64,000 bases of DNA from Pseudo-nitzschia pungens (taxonomy: Eukaryota > Bacillariophyta > Bacillariophyceae > Bacillariales > Bacillariaceae): NCBI GenBank assembly GCA_037355855.1, contig CM074758.1:655001-719000 (forward strand), given 5' to 3'. Below the pieces are notes generated by a model, which searched no databases, was not told the origin of the DNA, and saw only the letters and a list, made by a program, of their open reading frames with translations. This document shows, piece after piece, positions 11,225-21,188 of the stretch. Each line of letters opens with the position of its first letter. The first letter of the stretch is position 1. Both the position numbers and the translations under genes were made by a program.

Positions 11225-11822
11225 CGTTGAATTTACGCCGAGTATGATACGCCGAAAGCCCAAAAGCACTGCATCACAGAAGTAGTGCGAAGTTCTTTCA
11301 GCCCTTTCGATACGTCATTGCATGATGTAGCATCAGGAAACATGTGTTCCATCCGACGGATAAATAATCAAATCATAGATTGCTATGAGAAATCTTTTGG
11401 AACTGTTAAGCCTGTGATCCGATGAATAATATGAATGATGAATACAGTAATTTTGTCTGTCTCTTGCGAGGAGCTAACAGTGAAAAATGTAGCTACATAC
11501 GAAGTACTTTCGAATTATGTTGTGAAAACTATGATTTGAGATCATCCTAGATATTCACTCCTTTGGTTACAGTGGACACGACAAGAATATCTGATAGCAG
11601 AGACGACATAAAACGCACTACTCAAGGAAGGTATCGCTTCTTTCCGATTCGTGCTGCACTGTACGGTTTCGTCCAGGAAACAAATGGCTTCTATCCTGAG
11701 AAGGAGAAAAACATGTTCTTGACAAACTCATATGCTCTTTAACTGATAACACGATTATGTAGTAGTATCGTATCGCATCGTATCGCATCCCGGCAGTTTT
11801 TGTTTCTTGAGGTTGCATGATG
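11225..11822. other. spacer between convergent genes
   Basis: Holds the 3' ends of the PT-repeat gene and prefoldin subunit 4. A small tandem tatcgtatcgcatcg repeat lies at about 11764-11790. No gene seen. Confidence 0.55.
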
Positions 11823-12493
11823 TCAATGCACAAGACTATCGTCCTTGACTTTATCTTCCAGTTGAATCGACTTTCCGAAGCGTCCGTACAAAATCTTTTT
11901 CAAGTCGGCTTGCTCTTCCAATATCGTTGATTCCTCTTCGCCTAATTTTTCCAATACCTCTGTCATGCGTTCTACTTCTGCTTCACAATATTCTGTGGCA
12001 TCTTCTTCCGATGTATCGAAGAATGATTCGCCGATCAATAGCATAACGTTGTCGCCGTCGGCCGACATCATCAGTTCTGTCGAGGCATCGTCGAGCCGTT
12101 CTAACGATTGCTGCGAGCAAAAATTTTCGTTGAAATTATTATGGTTTGGTACGGTTGGATCCAAAAGAATGGTTGATCGGGTGAGATATGTATTTCCATG
12201 CAAGCAAAAGGATAGGGTTAGTCTAAGGTATTTTGTAGTCATCATCCACAGGAGTGCGTCGATCGAAGACACCCGTTGCCCAACCGGTTTGCGAATTGCT
12301 TTTCTGCAACTATTCGAACACCTCCACCTGACCAATCAATTCTCCCTCCGTCTCCTCAACCCACCTTAACGATTTTGCGTTCTTCCTGCAGTTCGCGCAG
12401 CCTTGCATTGAGACGAGCAAACTTGTTGATGTTGTTTTGATCCTCCCGTCTAACTTCCATGTTGTTTTCTTCTTCAGCCGGTGTAACAATCAT
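11823..12493 (-). CDS. PFDN4: prefoldin subunit 4, two exons
   Basis: Beta-type subunit of the hexameric prefoldin co-chaperone, which passes nascent actin and tubulin to the cytosolic chaperonin. Exons are 12365-12493 and 11823-12110 (intron 254 bases, donor GTGGGT, acceptor CGCAG), giving 138 residues, close to the usual size. Exon 1 carries the signature REDQNNINKFARLNARLREL, matching the family's EDQQKINKFARN segment. Exon 2 gives SLERLDDASTELMMSADGD, then the beta-hairpin region NVMLLIGESFFDTSEEDA and the C-terminal coiled coil ending ILYGRFGKSIQLED. An unspliced reading upstream of exon 2 contains unrelated sequence, so the splice is well supported. Confidence 0.93.
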
Positions 12494-14149
12494 TTTGGAT
12501 GTAGTGCCTTTGTTTATTGTCTACTGAAATACCGATTGGGAACGAGTTTAGATGTTGTCTATTTTCAAGTGTGAATGATTCAGTTACGACGGAATGTCTC
12601 AAAGCTGTCTTCCCCCAAGGATGACATGAAACGGTTGCTGTCGTTTGTTGTGTTTGATGTTAGTTGGTGTTGGTGTCGGTGTTGGTGCATAACCTTACTT
12701 CCTACCGTACAGTATCATTCTTCGTACCGTACAACGCGGGGTCATACGATACATACCTCATACCGAAAGGTGAACAGACGGTAAAATCTGTTTGAACAGA
12801 AGGCCTTACCTACCGGCAACTGTGCTCGAACGATAGCTGATTGTAGAAAGTTGGAACTTTCCTGCTACCAGTGCATAACGGTACGAGCAAGGTTACCGGT
12901 ATGTTCCTGCGACACCGCAATGCCGTGCTAATCAATTTTGCGCTGATCTTATCTTACTTGTACGGTAAGGCTTACGGTAAAGTAACTTGTGAATACAAAC
13001 AATAATCGTGGAACAATTTTCAAAAATGTACCCGCGAACCCAAAAGAAACGGGGGAAGTTTGACAATCATCAGCAACGAACAAAGTAATGCCGGTACGTA
13101 CAAGTATGAGCATAAATAAGCACTAAGTTACGAACAAGACCCCTCGCGATGGTTAGTGAAAAAAATGGTTCTTACCCCACATTCAAAAGCATCGCATCGG
13201 TATTACAGCATACCCACCTTCATATTTGATTCCTTCGAGGTCGACACCGAGCTGAAGAGTATTCAGAATTCTTTGAAACTTCACAGAACTATCTATTGGT
13301 ATCTGATAGATATCTACAAGGATTACGGACAGGTGAGAATGGTCCCGGCGTTTTCTTTCTCTCATTCTCAGTCGTTGCGCCCATCTCGTTCGGTCGCAGA
13401 CATCGAGATCCATTCCTTCGTTTCTTTTTCCCGGCGCATCGCTTCGAGTCCTACTTTTCACAATACATCTATGATGATCTCGTTGGTCGATTGTCGGATA
13501 CAGTTGGTTGTGGTCGGCGCTTGGGACACATCCTTCGCTCGATACGGACCCCGACAGCGGCAACCCCGGACGTCGTTGCGGCTCGCGAGACAGCATTTAC
13601 GGTACAACTTTTAGTGTACTTTACTAGTTTTTCACGTTCACGCGCTGATTGCTTGCCCGGGGAGGGACTCGTTGAGTCGGGCGCGACAATTCACTCGTGA
13701 GTGAAAACGGTGTTGGCCACCAAAATCGACTCCCGGGAACTTCCCACGTATGTTGGGTCACCCTCGCGAGGGGTCTCGATTGGTTTGTGTATCAGGCCCA
13801 GTTGGTCCTGCAAGTCAATCAAACTCAATTTTTCACGGTTGCCCGACAAACCAAAATTACGCACATCGTAAAGAATGGCATCGGCGCGTGAAATGATTCT
13901 CCGCTCGATTGCTCTGCGTTGACTTCATCTCTTGAATTCGATGTGTTTTCACGTGCATTTTTATGAAGCCAATTCTTTTGCTCTTTGTTTGATGTCTTAC
14001 CAAAACTCATCCATTCTTTTGTACCTCCATGCTTGTCTTTTGCTCGCCTCTTATGTATCGACACCATCATCTCAACGTTCTTGGCACGTTCCAATTGAAA
14101 CCAAAGCTAGAGAGAGAGAGCGAGGAAGATATTGATTGGTGCGTCAAGG
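12494..14149. other. intergenic region between divergent PFDN4 and SIN3
   Basis: Carries both promoters. Palindromic TACCGGTA/GTACGAGCAAG-type motifs lie at about 12871-12902 and 12955-12986. A more GC-rich part (about 13340-13740) has overlapping open frames up to 152 codons on both strands, but none looks protein-like or matches a family I know; it may be 5' untranslated sequence of SIN3. A purine run (agagagagagag) lies at 14109-14120 just upstream of the SIN3 start. Confidence 0.5.
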
Positions 14150-17100
14150 ATGTTGCCTCCGGCTCTTAGCAACAAGCTTCCTGCACAGGGCGGTGCTCTC
14201 AAAAAGGAGCGACAGGAAGGATCAATGGGATCTGTTGGTGGGTCCGGTGATGGATCGACCGTAGGAATTGCTGCTGGGGAGTTATCGGGTATTCCGGCAA
14301 ACAACGGGGTGGACTCTGATGCAGTCATGTCGGACGCCAACGATTCGAAACTTGCTGCCATTAACGACAATGGCAAGATCGAACGACCCCAGCAACATTT
14401 CCACACGCAGAATTCACCGTTGCCATCGTCACAAAGGAAGGACGAAGCAAAAGGATCGTCTGTCGTTCCTTCTGGTCGTCTGCCTTCGGAAGTCTTAATG
14501 GACGCAGCATCCGACGAATCCGTTGACCGGGCGACCAAAATAATTCCCGTTTCTGCTGTGCATTCCAATCAACCAAGGGCGCCAGTGTTCACAAACCCGG
14601 CCGCTCAATTTCTCGGTGTGGGTTCAGCTCCATCAATCGCGGGACCGGCTAAACTTGCCACCGTCGTCGGACTAAACGGAAACCAGAAAAAGAACGCAGC
14701 ACCTTCGACGGGGGCGCAACCACTTAAAGGACCGGGGTTCCATCTGGGTGTAGGATCGGGCGGTCCTCCCTTTGCTGATTCTGCTGTCGTTGTCGGGAGG
14801 GTGGATCAGCAACGTTCGGATTCACCATTTGGCGCGAGCGGACGGCATTTGGACCAGCGAAGATTTCCATCGAAGCCTGCTTCGGAACCGAATAAAAACG
14901 GCACCGAAACGATCCCTTCGGTTGCAGCACCCCAGCCGCCATCGCTTGTGGCCTCACAAATTGCCCTAGCCACTCAAAAGCAGCAGCAATACAGAATGAT
15001 GGGTAACAACTTTCAGCAACAAGGTTTACCGTCCATGCCGGCTGTGCCCGGCTCGAAGTCGCCTACACCGGCGACAATGCCCAAAGGCAATCCAGGTGCT
15101 TTGCCTAACGGCGCAATCATGAATCCATCCAACAATCCAAAACACGGCATGGTGAATCCTGCCGGCATGAATGGTGGTACGCCTGTGCCGCCACCGCTAC
15201 CAACACCGCCTGCGCAAGTCGTGCCTGGCATGAGGGAACTCCGCGTTGAAGATGCCTTGCTCTATCTCGACGATGTCAAGAGAGAATTCGGTGGTCGCCC
15301 TCGCGTTTACAATGAGTTTTTGGCTATCATGAAAAATTTCAAGAGCCAGGAGGTCGACACTCCCGGTGTGATCGAACGAGTTTCCAAGCTCTTCCGCGGA
15401 AACAACCATTTAATCTTAGGATTCAACAAGTTTCTGCCGGACGGATACAAAATCAGCATGGAGGATTTGAAACAAAGGGATGCCGCCTATGCAAGGGAAG
15501 AAGAGATCATTCGACAGCAACAGGCTGCCATGGCAGACAAGGCTCAACAACCACCACCCCCGCAGCATATGAAGGTTCCGATTCCCCTTCAGCAACAATC
15601 AATGTCGGCAGCGGATCCAAAGCGTCCGCTACAAAAACGAGCATTGCCAACAGCTCCCCGTCCTCCACCGCAAACGATTTCGATGCTACAAACACACCAG
15701 CCACAAGCACAGACCCGAGATGTAGTAATGCGAGGTATAGAGGAAAATAGCGCGGCAATGCGAGGTGTAGAGGAACATAGCAGCAGCGTTCGAATAGTTG
15801 TCTCTACGGATCGTAAAGAACAACAGCGCCAACAGCAAGCTATTCCCAAACTACCCAAGGGCAAGGCTGGAAAGGTAACGAAAAAGCAGCAGCAGCAGCA
15901 GCAGCAGCTACAACAGCAGCAACAGAAACAACAGCAGCAGCAGAAACAGAAACAGCAGCAAATGCTTCAACAGCAGCAGCAACAGGCACCCATGCAGCAC
16001 CAAGCTGTGGAATTTGACCACGCTATTTCCTACGTGACTCAAATCAAGCGTCGCTTTGCACAGGACGAAAGAACCTATCGCCAATTTCTCGAAATTCTTC
16101 ACACGTACCAAAAGGAGCAACGTGGAATCAAGGAAGTGTTGGAACAAGTCGCCCACTTGTTCCAGGATCATCCCGATCTGTTGAAAGAATTTACTTTTTT
16201 CCTTCCCGACGCCGTCCAGGAGCAAGCGAAGGAACGATTGCATCGAGCCGCTGCCGAGTCGGAAAGCCGCCTTTCTGCACAGAAAAACATGAAGGATTCA
16301 GAATTGGGACGGTCGCAGGAAGTTATCGATATGACGGATCACACCAGGGCTACAAAGGTTGAACAGACTGAATCACCTGGACAGAAAAGATACAAGGAAG
16401 CCCAGCAAGCACCGATGGTAATAACATATCCCCAAGCACCTGAGACCTTTGTGTATAATTCAGCAGTAGAGCGTCAATTCTTTGACGCGGCGAAAGAAGC
16501 CCTTGCTTCGTATACGCGTGACGGTGGCCAGGCATGGCAAGAATTTCTGAAATGTCTCGACATGTACGCGCAAGACATTCTGTCGCAAGGTGAAATGCTC
16601 AATTTCGTCGAACCACTCCTCGGCAAACGAAACAACAAGCTTTTCGAAGAATTCAAGCGAATTTTGTCCGCAGCCGGAGGCCAAGGGATGAGCACGGTTC
16701 CTTCGATGGAAGATGCGTGGTACTCCGTACCTCTTTCCGAGATTGATTTTAGTCGATGTCGCAATTGCTCCCCATCCTACCGTGCTCTTCCACGGGACTA
16801 TCCTGCACCTCCGTGTAGCCAAAGAAGTGACGAGGAAGCGAAGGTACTGAACAATGTTTGGGTTTCTCTTCCAGTCGGAAACGAGGAGACTTTCCGTCAC
16901 ATGAGAAGGAATACTTACGAAGAGACTCTGTTCCGTGTCGAAGATGAAAGGTTTGAGATCGACATGACTATCGATAGTAATCTCTGCACTCTCGCCCTCC
17001 TAGAGCCCTTTGCGCAGGAAATGGCACAATTATCGGGAGAGGACTCTGAGATGCAAACCGACAAGGAAAGCGAATCGAAAAAAGGTGCCGACCGAAAGGG

Positions 17101-18799
17101 ACTTGGTGGCAAACGTTTTCGATACACGTTTGACCCAAGCATTTTGGGAGTCGTTCACCGCAACTCAATTTCTCGTATTTATGGTGACAATGGTCCAGAG
17201 ATGTTGGAATTGCTGAAGACGAATCCCACCGTTGCCATTCCGATTGTAGTAAGTCGTCTGAGGCAAAAGGATATCGAGTGGCGAGCTGTGAGAGATCGTC
17301 TAAACCGCCATTGGAGAGAATTGGCGCAGACGAACTACTACAAGAGTCTTGATCATCGTGGTCTCACATGGCGAGCTACGGACAAGAAAGCAATCAGCAA
17401 TCGAACGCTGCTCAACGATATCAAAGATAGAGCGGCCAACAATGGTAATGAAAGCGAATCAGCACTCGAGGCTCGAATTCAGAAGGCGAAAGAGGAGCAC
17501 GGATCATTCTTCTTGGTCACAATGGGTAACGACTTCAAGAGAATTATCGATCTATCGAAACTTCCGAAGCCGGATCGAAAATTGTTTACACCAGACATGA
17601 GCCTGATGTATGAAAACAGCTGTTGTATCCAGAAGGATGTATACAGAATATTGTCTTTTGCATTGGAAAGGGGTTCGATATCCCCAACCGACAAAGAGAG
17701 ATGCCACCGACTTTGGACTGAATTCCTTGGGCCATGGTTCAACTTGAAATTGAACTGGATGCTAGAACCAGCTGTTGCATTCCAGGAGACATCGACATCT
17801 ACGATGAGGCTTCCGCGGGTTGTGAGCAAAGATGACAACAGCCACGACGAGGACGAAGATGATAGTGCCGATGAAGACGGCGAAATTAATGCCAGAATTG
17901 TGACGGAAGAGATTCGAGATGACGGAAATAGTGGCAATACCGACACTCCGCTAACCGTGGATCACCATCCACTTCCTGCAGGCACAACGGTGTCCACCAT
18001 TTATGGGGACGGACGTATCATGTCCTGCCGCAGCAAGGATAACATCTACGTGGTAAAGTTGGCATTTGGCACCGCCTTTGTGCGACCAAGTGCGGTGCTT
18101 GTTTCTGTTCTCGAGGCCGAAAAGTCCGCATACACCACCCATCGTATGGTCGACGACCACACAAAATTGGATCGACCGGATGACAAGCTAGTCATCGGAA
18201 CCCAGAGTCTGTACTTGTTCTTCCGTCTACATCAAATTCTTTGCCGACGCATCGGCATTGCAAGGAGACTTGCGTACGAAGTGAAAAACGACCCTTCTCT
18301 ACAAACACTGGTGGAACAAATGCCAAGTGATCACGGTGCATCTGCCGGGAAGAGGCGATACGATGCATTTCTTTCGTTGGTGTATGCGTTGCTAGATGGT
18401 GGGACCGGGAGTGCTTCCGAAGGGGGTAAATTTGAAGATCGCGTCCGAACATTGTTGGGACATTGGGGCTACGAGCTCGCCACTCTGGACAAGTTGATTT
18501 CTCACATCCTCAAGAATATTCAGAACATGGCAAATGACGATACAATGTGGAGTCTGGTCCAGCTCTTCCGTCGTCACATCGATGCAGGAGGATTCAAACC
18601 CGAAGCCCTCCGCCAAGAAGCAGCATATCTATCAGACGGGGAACCCATGTATGCATTCCAATACTGCCCAATTCAAAAAGACAGAGGGGAAAAAGCTGTC
18701 TTGTACATCGAAAGCTTGGGTGTGATTGTTGGATCGGAAGAGGAGGATTCTCTATCGGATCGAGCTCCCGAACCATCAACGAAGAGACAAAGGCGGTAA
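14150..18799 (+). CDS. SIN3: SIN3 transcriptional corepressor scaffold
   Basis: 1,549-residue scaffold of the nuclear SIN3-HDAC complex, uninterrupted by introns. Three paired amphipathic helix domains are visible: PAH1 about residues 364-430 (VEDALLYLDDVKREFGGRPR), PAH2 about 619-690 (HAISYVTQIKRRF, FLEILHTYQ, HPDLLKEFTFFLPD) and PAH3 about 767-845. The HDAC-interaction region follows at about 862-960 (SEIDFSRCRNCSPSYRALPR, VWVSLPVGNEETF). The C-terminal SIN3 region holds LKLNWMLEPAV and LYLFFRLHQILCRRI. A Gln tract lies between PAH1 and PAH2 at about 580-613, and an acidic stretch follows position 17840. The N-terminal ~350 residues are low complexity, rich in Pro, Ala and Gly. The ATG at 14150 is the first in this frame. 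Confidence 0.95.
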   Translation: MLPPALSNKLPAQGGALKKERQEGSMGSVGGSGDGSTVGIAAGELSGIPANNGVDSDAVMSDANDSKLAAINDNGKIERPQQHFHTQNSPLPSSQRKDEAKGSSVVPSGRLPSEVLMDAASDESVDRATKIIPVSAVHSNQPRAPVFTNPAAQFLGVGSAPSIAGPAKLATVVGLNGNQKKNAAPSTGAQPLKGPGFHLGVGSGGPPFADSAVVVGRVDQQRSDSPFGASGRHLDQRRFPSKPASEPNKNGTETIPSVAAPQPPSLVASQIALATQKQQQYRMMGNNFQQQGLPSMPAVPGSKSPTPATMPKGNPGALPNGAIMNPSNNPKHGMVNPAGMNGGTPVPPPLPTPPAQVVPGMRELRVEDALLYLDDVKREFGGRPRVYNEFLAIMKNFKSQEVDTPGVIERVSKLFRGNNHLILGFNKFLPDGYKISMEDLKQRDAAYAREEEIIRQQQAAMADKAQQPPPPQHMKVPIPLQQQSMSAADPKRPLQKRALPTAPRPPPQTISMLQTHQPQAQTRDVVMRGIEENSAAMRGVEEHSSSVRIVVSTDRKEQQRQQQAIPKLPKGKAGKVTKKQQQQQQQLQQQQQKQQQQQKQKQQQMLQQQQQQAPMQHQAVEFDHAISYVTQIKRRFAQDERTYRQFLEILHTYQKEQRGIKEVLEQVAHLFQDHPDLLKEFTFFLPDAVQEQAKERLHRAAAESESRLSAQKNMKDSELGRSQEVIDMTDHTRATKVEQTESPGQKRYKEAQQAPMVITYPQAPETFVYNSAVERQFFDAAKEALASYTRDGGQAWQEFLKCLDMYAQDILSQGEMLNFVEPLLGKRNNKLFEEFKRILSAAGGQGMSTVPSMEDAWYSVPLSEIDFSRCRNCSPSYRALPRDYPAPPCSQRSDEEAKVLNNVWVSLPVGNEETFRHMRRNTYEETLFRVEDERFEIDMTIDSNLCTLALLEPFAQEMAQLSGEDSEMQTDKESESKKGADRKGLGGKRFRYTFDPSILGVVHRNSISRIYGDNGPEMLELLKTNPTVAIPIVVSRLRQKDIEWRAVRDRLNRHWRELAQTNYYKSLDHRGLTWRATDKKAISNRTLLNDIKDRAANNGNESESALEARIQKAKEEHGSFFLVTMGNDFKRIIDLSKLPKPDRKLFTPDMSLMYENSCCIQKDVYRILSFALERGSISPTDKERCHRLWTEFLGPWFNLKLNWMLEPAVAFQETSTSTMRLPRVVSKDDNSHDEDEDDSADEDGEINARIVTEEIRDDGNSGNTDTPLTVDHHPLPAGTTVSTIYGDGRIMSCRSKDNIYVVKLAFGTAFVRPSAVLVSVLEAEKSAYTTHRMVDDHTKLDRPDDKLVIGTQSLYLFFRLHQILCRRIGIARRLAYEVKNDPSLQTLVEQMPSDHGASAGKRRYDAFLSLVYALLDGGTGSASEGGKFEDRVRTLLGHWGYELATLDKLISHILKNIQNMANDDTMWSLVQLFRRHIDAGGFKPEALRQEAAYLSDGEPMYAFQYCPIQKDRGEKAVLYIESLGVIVGSEEEDSLSDRAPEPSTKRQRR
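15886..15995 (+). repeat. CAG/CAA repeat coding polyglutamine in SIN3
   Basis: Mixed cag/caa codons encode a Gln-rich tract broken by Lys and Leu. The frame is maintained. Likely length-variable. Confidence 0.8.
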
Positions 18800-19135
18800 A
18801 ATCGTCGTTGCTTTTCAACACGCACTAATTTTCGGTGGGTTTCAGATTTTTTGTACTAGTATTAACAAAAGCATTAGCAGCAATTGCATGATTTAGCATT
18901 CGAAACGAGGAACGAGTCGAGTCATTGTGACATCCAATCTATTGAGTTGAGCGTGGCGATTAGGAAAAGAATCAATGAAAACTATGAAATAATGGAAAGA
19001 CCATTTTGATCGTTTAGAATTAATCAATATTTCGGAAAGAGAGTTTAACGAGTTGCTTCTATAATATTACGGAATGTGGTCAACAGTAATTATTATGATT
19101 CTTACGAAGTATTTACTTTATGCCGAAGAATCGAT
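18800..19135. other. spacer between convergent SIN3 and glutaredoxin
   Basis: AT-rich 3' flanks of the two genes. No reading frame or RNA gene seen. Confidence 0.55.
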
Positions 19136-19474
19136 TCAGTCCAGACCCAGCATGGTCTTCAACTCCCCACTCTTGTGTGCGGCCTGTGTATCGGAATTTC
19201 CACCCAGGAACTTTCCTCCGATCCATACCGAAGGCACCGTTCGCTGTCCACTCATCGCGGCAAGAGTCGCTTGGATTGCCGCGCCATCATCGAGCTCGTC
19301 GAGTTCGTGGGTAACCACATCGACCGAGCCGTACTCGGTGCCGAAAAGTTTTTTGGTGCTCGTGCAGTACGGACAGTAGGTCTTGCTAAAGACGACAACC
19401 TTGTGTGCGTTGATTTGTTCGTTGATAAAGCTCTCCATGTTGGTTGACGACGACTTCGATTGTGATAATCCCAT
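19136..19474 (-). CDS. GRX: dithiol glutaredoxin (CPYC type)
   Basis: 112-residue glutathione-dependent thiol-disulfide oxidoreductase. The active site is KTYCPYC, followed by the cis-Pro motif RTVPSVWIGGKFLGGNSDT, which contains the TVP and GGxxD-like glutathione-binding elements. Length and order match class I glutaredoxins. The start at 19474 (MGLSQSKSSS) is the first ATG in frame; the frame extends upstream only through non-ATG codons. The N-terminus starts Met-Gly, so N-myristoylation is possible but not shown. No organelle presequence is evident, suggesting the cytosol. Confidence 0.95.
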   Translation of the reverse strand: MGLSQSKSSSTNMESFINEQINAHKVVVFSKTYCPYCTSTKKLFGTEYGSVDVVTHELDELDDGAAIQATLAAMSGQRTVPSVWIGGKFLGGNSDTQAAHKSGELKTMLGLD

Positions 19475-21188
19475 ACCGTTTTGTTTCTGATGAGGATTTT
19501 GTGGCAGGTGCAAGGGAAAGCGCAAGTATGAGAGAAGCAGAAGAATTTTCGTGCATCAACAAAGACCTCCTATCGTAAGGCCTTTCAACAACATACGTAA
19601 GTTGTACGCTAATACGGAAGGCCAGAATGGATCGACGCGGCAAGAAAAAAGAACGAACAAGAACAAAAAATCAAGTCATGGTAAGAAATGTGGCACGTAC
19701 GTGCACCGGTACGGTAGGGCCAAATAATAATGCCAACATGCCAAAATGCCAAAATGCCGATCAGTGCCCCAAAGTCAGTCACGATTGATTGATCTCTTTC
19801 GAACTCCGTCGAAACTCGACAAACGAAAAATAATGATAACCAAGGACGTGTGGTGCGTCGTCGGCGTTGTCTGACCCAGCAATGCTTTCTTGTTGAAAGA
19901 ATAGTACCGTAAGATCTTACTTCTTTCTAATACTCTAATACATTCATGAAGATGCCAAGAAAAATGCTTTTTCAGCTCCTCAATTGAGATGATAGAATGG
20001 ACAGGTCTCATACTACTAATACCTTTGAATTATAGTTTCTACACGACCATAATCGGAGAACAGGAGTGCAAGAAGGACGAGGAGAGCAACAATCGGCTCA
20101 TACTGGTACTACTAGTACTAGTAGTCATTCCTGACCATCAGCACCCACTGGAGGTCTTCTTCTGACGCCTTTGCAAATCTTTCTTCTTTTTAACGTTGCA
20201 ATAACACTCCTGCTGGATTGGCTTTTTATATTTCGTCATTTTTTATCAGCGCTCGTTCTTCTTGAGGATTCCTTCCACCATGCATTCGATGTTTTATCAA
20301 TGGATACAAGAAAGTAAGTTGGCGTTTGGCTGGTGATTTGAGAAACTGATATTCTACTAGTAGTAAGAACACATTGTTTCAAATGAAGGGGGTGCAAAAA
20401 GATTTCTTCTTGCTTGATCCCTTTGATGGCCACGGTGAGAAGAAGAAAAGGAACTGTCATTTGAGATCATCATCAGTACTAGTACTAGTAGTAGTAGTAT
20501 TGATCTTGAAACCTAAACGCACTGTTTTCTTGATAATCCTCCTCATGTTTTGGCAGCAGGAGGAGCGATGGTGTGGTTGAACAGCAAAAGAAGCCCTGCA
20601 GAATGTAGTAATCCACGAAGTACACGACGAATGCGGATTTTGTCCTTTGTTCTTGGATGATACAGGTGGCACAGTTGGTGTCACGGAAACTACAGGTATT
20701 ACAAGTAATTACTATCTTCGGTTCGAATTCTGAGAATGGATCATCTTTAACTTCATTTTAAAAAATCTTCTTCCTGACGACTTGGATCCGTCGATGTGAT
20801 TCTTGTTTGTTTCAAAAGAGCTAGAGAAGGCCCTTTTCAAATTTTGGCTGTAATGAGAATTCAACGTCTCTTTTCTGTTTCCAAAAAAGATCAATACCAC
20901 AATGCGCGTAGAATAGAATAGAACGACAAAGCCCATGAACCGCGCAAACACAGCCCATATTGAATATTCAGAGCTTGGGTTGGTCATCCATCATCTCAAA
21001 ATGAATGACATTACTAAGGTTACTAACTTACTGTACTAGTTGTCGGCTGAACTACAAATACGGTACGAGTAAGTTATCTTACGGTGCATCCCAGGGCTGG
21101 ACCCGACGAACAATTCATTCTACCAAATCACTCGCTCTCACTCTCACTCTCACTCATACAACGTACACGTACACGTACAAGATTCAAG
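19475..21188. other. intergenic region between divergent glutaredoxin and AP-4 epsilon
   Basis: No convincing gene. Contains ACTAGT-rich microsatellites at about 20101-20125 and 20470-20502, a CGTACGTGCACCGGTACGG-type palindromic patch near 19695, and tandem tgccaaaa units near 19733. Just before the AP-4 start lie a CTCTCA tract (21129-21155) and an ACGTAC tract (21163-21179), plausible promoter or leader sequence. Confidence 0.5.

Noticed and set aside
13156..13700. Overlapping open frames upstream of SIN3
   Set aside because: Frames on both strands are similar in length, none resembles a protein family, and they may be leader sequence.
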